In this document: positions 26,167 to 33,983 of the stretch, piece after piece
How the letters are laid out: the number at the start of each line of letters is the position of its first letter
Numbering within the stretch: the stretch's first letter is position 1
The notes under the pieces: generated by a model
What the model was told of the DNA's origin: nothing
Seen by the model: the letters and a program-made list of their open reading frames with translations, nothing else
Database searches by the model: none
Program-made: the position numbers and the translations under genes
Source of the DNA: Sphingomonas sp. NFR04
Lineage (GTDB): Bacteria; Pseudomonadota; Alphaproteobacteria; Sphingomonadales; Sphingomonadaceae
NCBI RefSeq assembly: GCF_900114095.1
Contig: NZ_FORV01000009.1
Coordinates: 1-64,000 of the forward strand
Direction: 5' to 3'
Length of the DNA: 64,000 nucleotides

Positions 26167-27645
26167 TCAAGATTGGACTTGCGGGGGAGTGATGCTGCCG
26201 TCGCACCAGTCCCGGCTGTAATTGGCAGGCAGCGGGCGCGGCGCACCAGATCCGACGATCGCCCGAGCCGCTGCAAGGCGGCGCGCGCCATGCCATGTCC
26301 AGTACCGCCCATCTGCCTGCCGCGTCTCGAGATCCCGGAGCAGATCGGCCCGCACATAGCGCACGCGGTCCAGCGTCTCGGCGTCCATCGGCCGACGTTC
26401 CAGCGCGAGCAGCGGCAGCAGGGCGCTGTCCCCGCCCCTGTGCAGGTAGCAGAGGTCAATCTTCGCCGGGTCGGCGGCCTGTACGTTCCAACGGGCGGCA
26501 ATCGCTTCGATGTCGACGAAGCAGCAGGCAGTCAGCATGGCACCGGCAGCCAGCGCGTTGGAGTTGATCAGCCAGCACGCACTACGCCCGCGGAGAATGC
26601 GCCAGCAGATCAGCACCAGGCCGAGCGCAACCAGCGCCATCCACAGCAGCGCCGCAATCCGCCAGGAGGTGAGCATCGATTCCTGGATATACTGCACCGT
26701 CCGAAGCGCGCTGGAGGCGACGAGCACCAGGTTCTGCCCGACCCACAGGGCTACCATGCGCCGCGCCCAGGGATCGCGCTCGCTTGCGCTGCCCGGCCGC
26801 AGCATGGCCAGCGCCATCGCGCCGGCGATCAGAGCCGTGACGATTAGCGGATAGGCGCCGCGGTGCACATAGTCCGTCCGCGTCATGCCATCGGGCAACG
26901 CGCCCCCACCCCACAGAAAGGCGATGTCGAGGGCGTTCTGGAGCGCGAAGATCAGGTTGAAGAGCGCGAGCGCGATCAGCACCGACGGCAGCGACGTGCC
27001 GGGAAGGATCGGCTCCAGATCCGGCACGCGTCGTGCGACGCGCAGCGCGAGCGTGCCGGGACGCAGCATCGGCCAGACGCAGCAGGCGACGAAGGTCCAC
27101 AGCGCCAGCTGCCACAGGCTGGGCAGCTGGATGGAGGCGAAGGCGTGCGCGATCAGCGGGTTCGCCGCCGCGAAGAGAATCAGGAAGACGATGCCGCCGA
27201 GCAGCGGCAGGGCCAGCGTAGTCGCCAGCAGGCGCGGAGAAGCGCCTACACCACGTCGTTGCTTGGCAATGCGACGCAAGTCCTTGAAGGGCCGCAGAAA
27301 GCCGGTAGCCCCATGGAGGAACAGGCGGACACCCCAATGCCAGGCACTGTCGAAACTCCCGACTCTGGGCGCCAGCGCAGCGAACGCGATCGCGCACCAG
27401 AACATCGACAAGGCCAACACCCCCGGCTCGTCGAACAGCGATACGGCGAAAAGCGCCGCCAACGCGAGCGCCGGCCAGACGGATCGCGCCCTGCCGATGT
27501 CCGGTCGGGTGGCGATGATTGCGAGCAGCCAGGCGCCGGCGAACACACCGACTCCTGCCCCGCCGAAGCTGTCAGCGAAAAGCCTGTCGAACAGGATGAT
27601 CAGGGCCAAGGCCGCACCGGCCTTGCGGACGAAACTGAACCGCAC
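26167..27645 (-). CDS. DUF4173-family polytopic membrane protein
   Basis: A 492-residue integral membrane protein with about ten hydrophobic helices in the first 370 residues and a soluble C-terminal region of about 110 residues. The segment DYVHRGAYPLIVTALIAG near residue 280 and VALWVGQNLVLVASSALRT are characteristic of the DUF4153/DUF4173 membrane family, whose function is unknown. It is the first gene of an operon with the response regulator and kinase, 17 bases upstream of the regulator. By analogy with inner-membrane partners of other sensor systems it may take part in signalling, but nothing in the sequence proves it. Confidence 0.75.
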   Translation of the reverse strand: MRFSFVRKAGAALALIILFDRLFADSFGGAGVGVFAGAWLLAIIATRPDIGRARSVWPALALAALFAVSLFDEPGVLALSMFWCAIAFAALAPRVGSFDSAWHWGVRLFLHGATGFLRPFKDLRRIAKQRRGVGASPRLLATTLALPLLGGIVFLILFAAANPLIAHAFASIQLPSLWQLALWTFVACCVWPMLRPGTLALRVARRVPDLEPILPGTSLPSVLIALALFNLIFALQNALDIAFLWGGGALPDGMTRTDYVHRGAYPLIVTALIAGAMALAMLRPGSASERDPWARRMVALWVGQNLVLVASSALRTVQYIQESMLTSWRIAALLWMALVALGLVLICWRILRGRSACWLINSNALAAGAMLTACCFVDIEAIAARWNVQAADPAKIDLCYLHRGGDSALLPLLALERRPMDAETLDRVRYVRADLLRDLETRQADGRYWTWHGARRLAAARAIVGSGAPRPLPANYSRDWCDGSITPPQVQS

Positions 27646-28331
27646 GTGTTGCTCCCTCTTGCACAGGAGCGGCGTGGATATGCGATGCTAATCCATCGCT
27701 TGCGCTGGCGATGAGGAGCTTCGGCCGAGAATTTGTGCAGAAGCGGTGCAGAGGGCTGCGGTTATACGTGTTGCGGTAGCGACTGCCAGCCTCGCAGAGC
27801 AAGATCAACGTCGAGCTAAAAGCGAGTAAGGCCTGTGTTGTGGGTCTGCACGCTTCGTGTAGGCCTACAACACATATCTTGCCGTCCCTTTCGATGCAAA
27901 AGTCCGCAATCAGAAGCCACTCTCGGGTTTGCGAGAGGCAAGTTGCACAGATTTGCGGAGATGTGCACAGTTTTGCATAGTTTACGCCAAAAAAAGCCTC
28001 GGCTTGGTCAGCGGGTTGCATACCTTTGCGAACAATTGCGGAGTTTTGCATACCCGTCGGCCACTCAAGAGATCGAGCCGCAACCGACGCTTTGATCGGG
28101 AGGTGGGCTCAACGTTGCTCTCGGCTCGACAAACCCTCCGCGCGACCGAGCACTGGAGCGCCCGACACCACGACAGGTTCAAAAACTCAAAATGCGCAGT
28201 TCGTACGCGTCATCTCACCGGTTAAAAGATCTGTTAAGAGACCTGTTAAAGAGTTAAGCCGTATTTTTTGCCTATATTCTCTTATTCTGTCAGTACCTTA
28301 GCACGTTCAGCGGTGTGCGATACCACGTGAG
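27646..28331. other. gene-free region with hairpin, repeats and AT-rich DNA next to the iterons
   Basis: No gene is supported. From left to right: a 41-bp imperfect hairpin at 27834-27874; a zone (27897-28053) where short motifs of the type TTGCGGAG and TTTTGCATA recur; three copies of a GTTAA(A/G)AGA-like motif (28220-28259); and an AT-rich stretch around 28262-28300. It leads into the iterons at 28332. Together with the rep gene this looks like replication-origin DNA of a plasmid-like module, with lower GC than the surrounding genes. Confidence 0.55.
27834..27874. repeat. imperfect 18-bp inverted repeat (hairpin)
   Basis: Left arm 27834-27851 (TGTGTTGTGGGTCTGCAC) and right arm 27857-27874 (GTGTAGGCCTACAACACA) match at 15 of 18 positions around a 5-base loop. 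No T-run follows. It could be an operator, a recombination or resolution site, or a replication-priming structure of the plasmid-like module. Confidence 0.5.
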
Positions 28332-28423
28332 TGGGTGGGTGAAACCACGATATCCGGGTGGGTGAAACCACGATATCCGGGTGGGTGAAACCACGATACG
28401 CGGGTGGGTCAAACCACGATACT
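28332..28423. repeat. four 23-bp iterons of a plasmid-like origin
   Basis: Four head-to-tail 23-bp units (28332-28354, 28355-28377, 28378-28400, 28401-28423). Each contains GGGTGGGTGAAACCACGATA with one or two changes. Their length, spacing of about two helix turns, location next to a RepA-type initiator gene and adjoining AT-rich stretch are typical of iteron-controlled origins. They lie downstream of the 3' end of rep, which is unusual but known for some replicons. Confidence 0.8.
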
Positions 28424-28521
28424 CTTGCCGCGGCGCGGCTTGCCGCTCCAATGATGTCAGCTAAGTCACTTGACCGATTTGGATGAAGCAAGCTCCGATT
28501 CTGCAGGTGGCTTAACCGGCA

Positions 28522-29549
28522 TCACCGGCCTCTAGCCTCCATCGCACGATCCATGCGATCCATGTGACGCTGGCGCTCCGCGATGCGGAGACTCCGTTCG
28601 TGGTGCTCTTGCTTGATGGCGACAGCTGCGTCGTGCTCCGCCTGCCCTCGTAGACGGCACTGCAAAGCCGGTTGGCCGCTAGCCGTACAAACCAGTTCAA
28701 CTTGATACCCAGGGAGTTGATCAGCCTGCACGATCTCGCGGATCATTCGGCCGAATTCCTTGGCCGAGCTTTCGCTGCCGATTTTCTGGCGGAGTAGCTC
28801 GAGACGACAGATCCAGCCACCCCGCTGCAACCCAGCGTGTTTGCGAATGACCCGGTACAACGCAAGTTCGATGCCGCCGGAGAGCTCAAGGTAGGCGGGA
28901 TCCAGCGTCAACAAGGACTTCTCAGCCAGTATGCTTTGGAAAACGCGATCGGACAGCGTGATTGCTACGCCGAGCGGCCGACCGCTACCGGGATCTTCTT
29001 CCACGCGCCATTCGTCGATCCAGTTGAAGCCAATCTTCACAAGCCGATCTGATGCGCGAGCGGACAAGAAGATTGAGGTGGACTGGAGGCGCACCAAGGC
29101 CGCCTGCAACTCACGATAGGCCTTTCCGCCGGTCCCCCTACCTAGCGCTTTCAACAGCTCATAGGGCGTCGTGCTGAGCATTGGGGACACTACACCCTGC
29201 CCCCTTTCGCGCGCATCGTTCAGCATAGAGGCAGCCCATATCAGGATGTCCGCATCCCAAATTGTCGCTATTCCAAAGGTTGGTATTCCTTCAATCCTTA
29301 CGGAATTTGATCCATCAGGACTTTCGAACTGTATGGGACGCACGCGCTTTCTCTTCTGCACAGAGAGTACGGCTGCTCCATAAATTGCCGCTGGTCCTTC
29401 CAGCGTAAGCCGTTCAGCGGGGGTAGCGAACAGGCTCGACTTACGCCCGCGTCATTTTTCGGCTCGAGGATCGGCAAGAAATGGCCGACCTTCTTTGGCT
29501 CCGAGTAGCGCTGCAGGCGCTCACCACCTCGAACGGGGTGCGTTTTCAC
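28522..29549 (-). pseudogene. RepA-type replication initiator, single-base frameshift near the start
   Basis: Plasmid replication initiator of the RPA (replication initiator protein A) type. From the putative GTG at 29549 a frame reads RYSEPKKVGHFLPILEPKND up to about 29448. One base seems to be missing near 29444-29446 (Arg codon CGT read as GT), and the protein continues in the next frame as KSSLFATPAERLTLEGPAAI. It then runs through IEGIPTFGIATIWDADILIW, LDPAYLELSGGIELALYRV (winged-helix region) and a charged coiled tail ending at 28522. With the indel repaired it would be about 342 residues, a usual length. Without repair, only an internal GTG at 29361 could start a truncated form. Four iterons lie just downstream. 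Located after alpA on the same strand. Confidence 0.8.
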
Positions 29550-29582
29550 GACGAGATCTACGACGAGCGTCTGCGTGGTGCG

Positions 29583-29811
29583 CTACGCTTCTACACCCGG
29601 ACGCGCAGCTCGAAAACCAGCGGACCTGCGCGCTTCAATCCATTCCTCAACCTCGCCCAACACCCACGCGACGTTTCTGCTCGTAAGGGCTATGCGCCGA
29701 GGAAACTCGCCGCGCTGTTCCATATTGAAAAAAAATGGTCCGCTCCGAGAGCGGGATCATCGTGTGCAACTTTTTACGATCGATCAGGATCTTGCCCGAG
29801 AGGGGTACCAT
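29583..29811 (-). pseudogene. AlpA-family DNA-binding regulator, frameshifted in an 8-T run
   Basis: Small MerR-like/AlpA-type regulator, often an excisionase or activator in islands. From the ATG at 29811 (AAAAGGCGAGCT upstream) it reads KILIDRKKLHTMIPLSERTI, the usual recognition helix-turn. The frame then breaks in the run of eight T (A on the plus strand, 29728-29735). In the next frame it continues NMEQRGEFPRRIALTSRNVA, then WVLGEVEEWIEARR, the hallmark AlpA C-terminal half, to the TAG at 29583. Seven T would restore one protein of about 75 residues. Homopolymer length makes this either a phase-variable switch, decay or a sequencing error. Followed by rep. Confidence 0.75.
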
Positions 29812-29888
29812 AGCTCGCCTTTTGCCGGTCACATCTTCACTCGTGCCGGACGGTACCTGCCAGTTCAGGTTGCTTCTGCGAAAAATGT

Positions 29889-29905
29889 TGTCAATTTGGT
29901 TGACA
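29889..29905. promoter_or_regulatory. palindrome over the start of the island HTH gene (candidate operator)
   Basis: TGTCAA and TTGACA form a perfect 6-bp inverted repeat with a 5-bp spacer (29889-29905), and the right arm ends at the A of the ATG at 29905. It lies in the 93-bp gap between the divergent alpA-like gene and the HTH protein gene. Because the downstream protein has a C-terminal helix-turn-helix, autoregulation is possible. TTGACA could also act as a -35 box for an internal promoter. Confidence 0.4.
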
Positions 29906-30840
29906 TGGGGCCTGCCTCACTCCCACCTCCCCAGTGCGACGCGGACATCGCTCGAGCTATCGCGCGCGTAGATCAGAGGATCCGCCGAAGATCGAGAGCG
30001 GGCACAAAGATTCGCTTGATAGAGCTGTACCTAGATCCCGCTATAAAGCGGTTTGAGGCCTCTATTGAACCTAACCTTAGACAGCATCTTTCATGGTATA
30101 CGTCTGGCTCGTTGAGCAAATTCATCCGAAAATTTGGCCTTCAGAACGCGTATGAACTTCAACGAAGTTTCACGAGACGACTAACAAAGATGTGGCATAC
30201 GCTGGATTCTGATCCACAAGCCCTATATGCCACCGTGGAAAACATATTGTATGTACTAAATGACGGTTGCTTCACAGCCCTTAAGCCCCGAACGGTTGGC
30301 AATAGCTTCTTAAGTACTAACCGTCGATCCGGAGAGTGCAAATTTTGTGGCGAGCCCGCTGAATATAAGGCGTTCTCCGCTGGAGACGAATCCTTGAAGG
30401 ACGATGATCCAGAGGACAAACTAAGATTAAGCAATTGGTACTGCTCGAAGCACACACCACGGATGACCGATGGCAAGATTAATGCGATCTATCGACGAGC
30501 TCTCCGGAGTACGCAGGCATTTGAAATTGAGATGTCAAGATTGCACATGACAACAGGAGACCCACTTAGGGAGACCTGGATCGATGACGAAGATATAATC
30601 GACGTTTTCTTGCGACGATATGTGAAACTACAAGGAATCGACGTTCGAAATTATCGAACGCTCCGAAACCACGCGAGGCACCTCGTCGACCAAGCCATGA
30701 CCGACCAGAAGAAGATTATATGCGGACTTCATTATCTGGGAAAAAATCAATCTCAGATCGCCGCCCACCTAGGGATATCTCGGCAAGCCGTTTCGAAGTT
30801 AAAGAAATCTATAGACCCTTCCTACTTTCCAAACGATTAG
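29905..30840 (+). CDS. island protein with CxxC/CxxH zinc motif and C-terminal HTH, family not recognised
   Basis: A roughly 311-residue protein that I do not recognise. Its GC content is clearly lower than the flanks. It begins with a charged helical region (RAIARVDQRIRRRSRAGTKI). Mid-protein it carries CKFCGEP (near residue 147) and WYCSKHTP (near 182), a likely CxxC...CxxH zinc site. The end is a helix-turn-helix, KNQSQIAAHLGISRQAVSKL. The plus-strand frame is open upstream to 29575, but that part is antisense to alpA, so the ATG at 29905 is preferred although its ribosome site is weak. It ends 42 bases inside the convergent integrase gene. It may be a DNA-binding regulator or replication helper of the island. 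Confidence 0.65.
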   Translation: MGPASLPPPQCDADIARAIARVDQRIRRRSRAGTKIRLIELYLDPAIKRFEASIEPNLRQHLSWYTSGSLSKFIRKFGLQNAYELQRSFTRRLTKMWHTLDSDPQALYATVENILYVLNDGCFTALKPRTVGNSFLSTNRRSGECKFCGEPAEYKAFSAGDESLKDDDPEDKLRLSNWYCSKHTPRMTDGKINAIYRRALRSTQAFEIEMSRLHMTTGDPLRETWIDDEDIIDVFLRRYVKLQGIDVRNYRTLRNHARHLVDQAMTDQKKIICGLHYLGKNQSQIAAHLGISRQAVSKLKKSIDPSYFPND

Positions 30841-32067
30841 ATAATCGGCGCCCACCTCTCTGCTAAATTGAACCGCATTTATCGCTGACCCACCTTCGAT
30901 CATGTTCGCCCAATCCTGCAACATTTCGGTTCGCTGCTCGCGGTACTCAGCCTTGTTGTAAACCGCGCGCACGCCACGCTGCTCGTGCGCCAGGCACTTC
31001 TCGATCCAGTCGGTGTTGTACCCCGCTTCATGCAGCAGCGTGCTGGCGGTGCGCCGCAGATCATGCGGCCCGAACTTGGCGAGCGGCCTGCCGTCCTTCT
31101 GCGCCAATCGATAGGTCAGCGTCAGCACCTGGTTGAGCGTCGCACTGCTCATCGGCAGGTCAGAATCGTACCGCGACGGTAGAACGTATTCCGATCCTCC
31201 AGCGAAGGTTTTGAGCGCGATGAAGATATCCAGCGCCTGCCGCGACAGGAAAACGAGGTGCGGATTGCGCCGCTTCATGCGCTCCTTGGGGATGGTCCAG
31301 AGCGCCTCGCTGAAATTGATCTCGCTCCACTTGGCGTTGGTCAACTCGCTCTTGCGGACCATGGTGAGCAGCAGGAGCTTGGCCGCGGCCCGGATAGAGG
31401 GACTGGTGCCGATCCGCTCGATGTACTGGTACATGAGCCCGATCTCTTCGGGCGTCAGCGCCCTGTCCCTCGGCTCGAAACGGGCGATCGTGGTGGGACG
31501 GACCAGCTCCGCCGGGTTCTCTACCTTCTGGCCCCGCTCGATCGCCCAGCGGAATACCTGGAAAACCACCTCGCGGGCGTGAACGGCCGTCGCCGGCGCG
31601 CCGCGCTCGACAATGGCATCGGTCAGCGCGCGCAGATCTTCATGGGTGATCTCGGGCAGCTTCTGATTGCCGAACTTCGCCTTGAGCTCGCGCTCGAAGA
31701 TGGCACGGCGCATGTCGCGCGTGGACTCCGCCATCTGATAGCCGCGGAGCCATTTGTCGGCCCAAGCCTCGAACGTGTCCGCATCCTTGATACGGGCCTT
31801 GTTCCTCGCCTTTTCCTTCGCTGGCGATTTCCCCGCCGCGACCATCTTCTTGGCTTCGTTGAGCTGCTCGCGCGCCTCGGCCAGCGTGATTCCACCAACG
31901 CCATACCGGCCGAACGTGATCGTCTCCTGGCGACCGTTGATCGCGTAGTTGTAGCGGAACGAGATCGAGCCTGCCGGCGTGACCGCCACGTACAGCCCGT
32001 CCCGGTCGTTCACCTTGTAGAGCTTCTCCTTGGGCTTCAGATTCCGCAGCTTGGTATCGGTCAGCAT
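30799..32067 (-). CDS. tyrosine-recombinase integrase, P4-like, adjacent to guaA
   Basis: A 422-residue site-specific recombinase. The N-terminal DUF4102-like arm-binding domain (LRNLKPKEKLYKVNDRDGLY) is followed by a core-binding region and the catalytic domain. Catalytic residues are visible: Arg in MVRKSELTNAKW near residue 237, HxxR in HDLRRTAST near 337, His in CLAHEQRG near 361 and Tyr in AVYNKAEY near 371. Its 5' end faces guaA and lies 308 bases from the guaA stop, the usual place for an island integrase next to its att site. The end overlaps the convergent HTH gene by 42 bases. The C-terminal tail beyond the Tyr motif is about 45 residues. Confidence 0.9.
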   Translation of the reverse strand: MLTDTKLRNLKPKEKLYKVNDRDGLYVAVTPAGSISFRYNYAINGRQETITFGRYGVGGITLAEAREQLNEAKKMVAAGKSPAKEKARNKARIKDADTFEAWADKWLRGYQMAESTRDMRRAIFERELKAKFGNQKLPEITHEDLRALTDAIVERGAPATAVHAREVVFQVFRWAIERGQKVENPAELVRPTTIARFEPRDRALTPEEIGLMYQYIERIGTSPSIRAAAKLLLLTMVRKSELTNAKWSEINFSEALWTIPKERMKRRNPHLVFLSRQALDIFIALKTFAGGSEYVLPSRYDSDLPMSSATLNQVLTLTYRLAQKDGRPLAKFGPHDLRRTASTLLHEAGYNTDWIEKCLAHEQRGVRAVYNKAEYREQRTEMLQDWANMIEGGSAINAVQFSREVGADYLIVWKVGRVYRFL

Positions 32068-32374
32068 TCGAACCGCCCCATCCCGCCGAAAAATACCATG
32101 CTCCCAGACCCCAGATTTTTGACCATATTCAGCTTACAACTCAGATGTTTAGCAATTTTCAATACCATGCGTGCACATTGACGCGGACATGGTATCGATG
32201 CCCTTGCTAGCCTCTCAGCGGTTCGCATACCATTAATCGTGCCATTCAAAATACGTGCTTGCCGCTGCCAGACAGTGCCCGACACGACATGGCCCCAGCG
32301 CAAAAAAGCCCGCATTTCTGCGGGCTTTTCCGTGTCTTATTGCCTCTCGATGCCGGCTCATGCCGGACGCAGGA
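32068..32374. promoter_or_regulatory. integrase upstream region with repeated ATACCATG motifs
   Basis: The gap between int and guaA contains no gene. Four copies of an octamer occur: ATACCATG at 32093-32100 and 32162-32169, its inverse CATGGTAT at 32188-32195 and ATACCATT at 32227-32234. Arm-type recombinase or regulator binding sites would be expected here. The right part holds the guaA terminator, and the guaA end with the att core starts at 32375. Confidence 0.45.
32304..32329 (-). terminator. guaA: rho-independent terminator after guaA
   Basis: An 11-bp stem AAAAGCCCGCA / TGCGGGCTTTT (32304-32314 and 32319-32329) with a 4-base loop. Read on the minus strand it is followed by a run of T (complement of 32302-32307), giving a strong terminator about 46 bases after the guaA stop. 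The stem is symmetric, so it may also act in the other direction. It lies on the island side of the att core, so the element may have brought its own terminator for the host gene. Confidence 0.8.
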
Positions 32375-32388
32375 TCATTCCCACTCGA
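32375..32388. repeat. att core at the 3' end of guaA
   Basis: The last 14 bases of guaA, TCATTCCCACTCGA on the plus strand, recur exactly at 18253-18266 and with one mismatch at 4922-4935. The 3' end of guaA is a known integration site for tyrosine-recombinase islands, and an integrase gene begins about 300 bases away. The insertion leaves the C-terminal codons (IEWE) intact. Confidence 0.65.
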
Positions 32389-33934
32389 TCGTGCCCGGCG
32401 GCTTGCTCGTATAGTCGTAGGTCACCCGATTCACGCCCCGCACCTCGTTGACGATACGGGTCGCCACGCGCGGCAGGAAGCCGCCGGGGAATTCGAACGC
32501 CTCGGCGGTCATGCCGTCGATCGAGGTCACCGCGCGCAGCGCCAGCACGCTGTCATAGGTGCGGCCATCGCCCATCACCCCAACGCTGCGCACCGGGGTG
32601 AGCACCGCGAAGGCCTGCCAGATCGTGTCGTAGAGGCCCGCGTTGCGGATCTCCTCCAGATAGATCGCGTCGGCCTTGCGCAGGATGTCGCAGCGCTCCT
32701 TGGTGACCTCGCCCGGGATGCGGATCGCCAGGCCCGGCCCGGGGAAGGGGTGGCGGCCGACGAACACGTCCGGCAGGCCCAGCTCGCGGCCGAGCGCGCG
32801 GACCTCGTCCTTGAACAGCTCGCGCAGCGGCTCGACCAGCTGCATGTTCATCCGCGCGGGCAGCCCGCCGACATTGTGGTGGCTCTTGATCGTCACCGAC
32901 GGACCGCCGGTGAAGCTGACGCTCTCGATCACGTCCGGATAGAGCGTGCCCTGCGCCAGGAAATCGGCGCCGCCGATCTTCTTCGCCTCGGCCTCGAACA
33001 CGTCGATGAAGGTCTTGCCGATGAACTTGCGCTTCGCCTCGGGGTCGGTGACGCCGGCGAGGCCGCCGAGGAACAGTTCCTCCGCGTCCACATGGACGAG
33101 CGGGATGTGGTAATGCTCGCGGAACATGGTGACGACCTGGTCGGCCTCCCCTGCCCGCATCAGGCCATGGTCGACGAACACGCAGGTCAGCTGGTCGCCG
33201 ATCGCCTCGTGGATCAGCACCGCAGCCACCGCGGAATCGACGCCGCCCGACAAGCCGCAGATCACCTTACCGTCGCCCACCTGCGCGCGGATCTCGGCGA
33301 TCTTGGCGGCGCGGAACTCGGCCATGGTCCAGTCGCCCGACAGGCCGCAGACATGGCGCACGAAGTTCGCCAGCAGCTTGGCGCCATCGGGGGTGTGGAC
33401 CACTTCCGGGTGGAACTGCATCGCATAATAACGACGCTCGTCATTGGCGATCACCGCATAGGGGGCGCCAGGGCTCGCCGCGACCGGGCGGAAGCCGGGG
33501 GCGAGTGCCGCCACCTTGTCGCCGTGGCTCATCCACACCTGATGGCTTTCGCCGGTCTGCCACAGGCCGTCGAACAGCGCGCAGCCATCGGCAATCTCGA
33601 TGAAGGCGCGGCCGAACTCGCCGCTGTCGCCCTGCACCACCTGGCCGCCCAGCTGGTGCATCATCACCTGCTCGCCATAGCAGATGCCGAGCACCGGCAG
33701 GCCGCTGTCGAAGATCTCCTGCGGCACGCGCGGGGACCCCTCGTCGAGCACCGAGGCGGGCGAGCCGGAGAGGATGATGCCCTTGGGCTGCATCCGGGCA
33801 AAGGCCTCTGCGGCGGTGGTGAAGGGGGCGATCTCGGAATAGACCCCGGCTTCGCGAACGCGGCGGGCGATCAGCTGGGTCACCTGGCTGCCGAAATCGA
33901 CGATCAGGATGGAGTCGGTGTGCTGGAGCGTCAT
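32375..33934 (-). CDS. guaA: GMP synthase (glutamine-hydrolysing)
   Basis: Converts XMP to GMP with glutamine and ATP. A 519-residue two-domain enzyme. The class-I glutaminase domain (about 1-200) carries the nucleophile Cys in GICYGEQ near residue 86, with the His/Glu pair in MQFHPEVVHT. The ATP-pyrophosphatase domain has the P-loop CGLSGGVDSAV near 232. The C-terminal dimerisation domain (about 390-519) has GRHPFPGPGLA and ends KPPGTIEWE. The ATG at 33934 gives the usual length. Its 3' end is the proposed att site of the island to the left. Confidence 0.97.
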   Translation of the reverse strand: MTLQHTDSILIVDFGSQVTQLIARRVREAGVYSEIAPFTTAAEAFARMQPKGIILSGSPASVLDEGSPRVPQEIFDSGLPVLGICYGEQVMMHQLGGQVVQGDSGEFGRAFIEIADGCALFDGLWQTGESHQVWMSHGDKVAALAPGFRPVAASPGAPYAVIANDERRYYAMQFHPEVVHTPDGAKLLANFVRHVCGLSGDWTMAEFRAAKIAEIRAQVGDGKVICGLSGGVDSAVAAVLIHEAIGDQLTCVFVDHGLMRAGEADQVVTMFREHYHIPLVHVDAEELFLGGLAGVTDPEAKRKFIGKTFIDVFEAEAKKIGGADFLAQGTLYPDVIESVSFTGGPSVTIKSHHNVGGLPARMNMQLVEPLRELFKDEVRALGRELGLPDVFVGRHPFPGPGLAIRIPGEVTKERCDILRKADAIYLEEIRNAGLYDTIWQAFAVLTPVRSVGVMGDGRTYDSVLALRAVTSIDGMTAEAFEFPGGFLPRVATRIVNEVRGVNRVTYDYTSKPPGTIEWE

Positions 33935-33983
33935 GGCTGGCCGATAGGGAGCGATCGCCGGACTGTCAAAGGGGTGCGGGCGA

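Noticed and set aside
29481..29813. Plus-strand 110-codon frame near the island regulator
   Set aside because: It is exactly antisense to the AlpA-type coding sequence, whose protein motifs are unmistakable on the minus strand.
29575..29904. N-terminal 110 codons of the longer frame containing the HTH protein
   Set aside because: This part is antisense to alpA and has a different amino-acid flavour; the ATG at 29905 is the more likely start.
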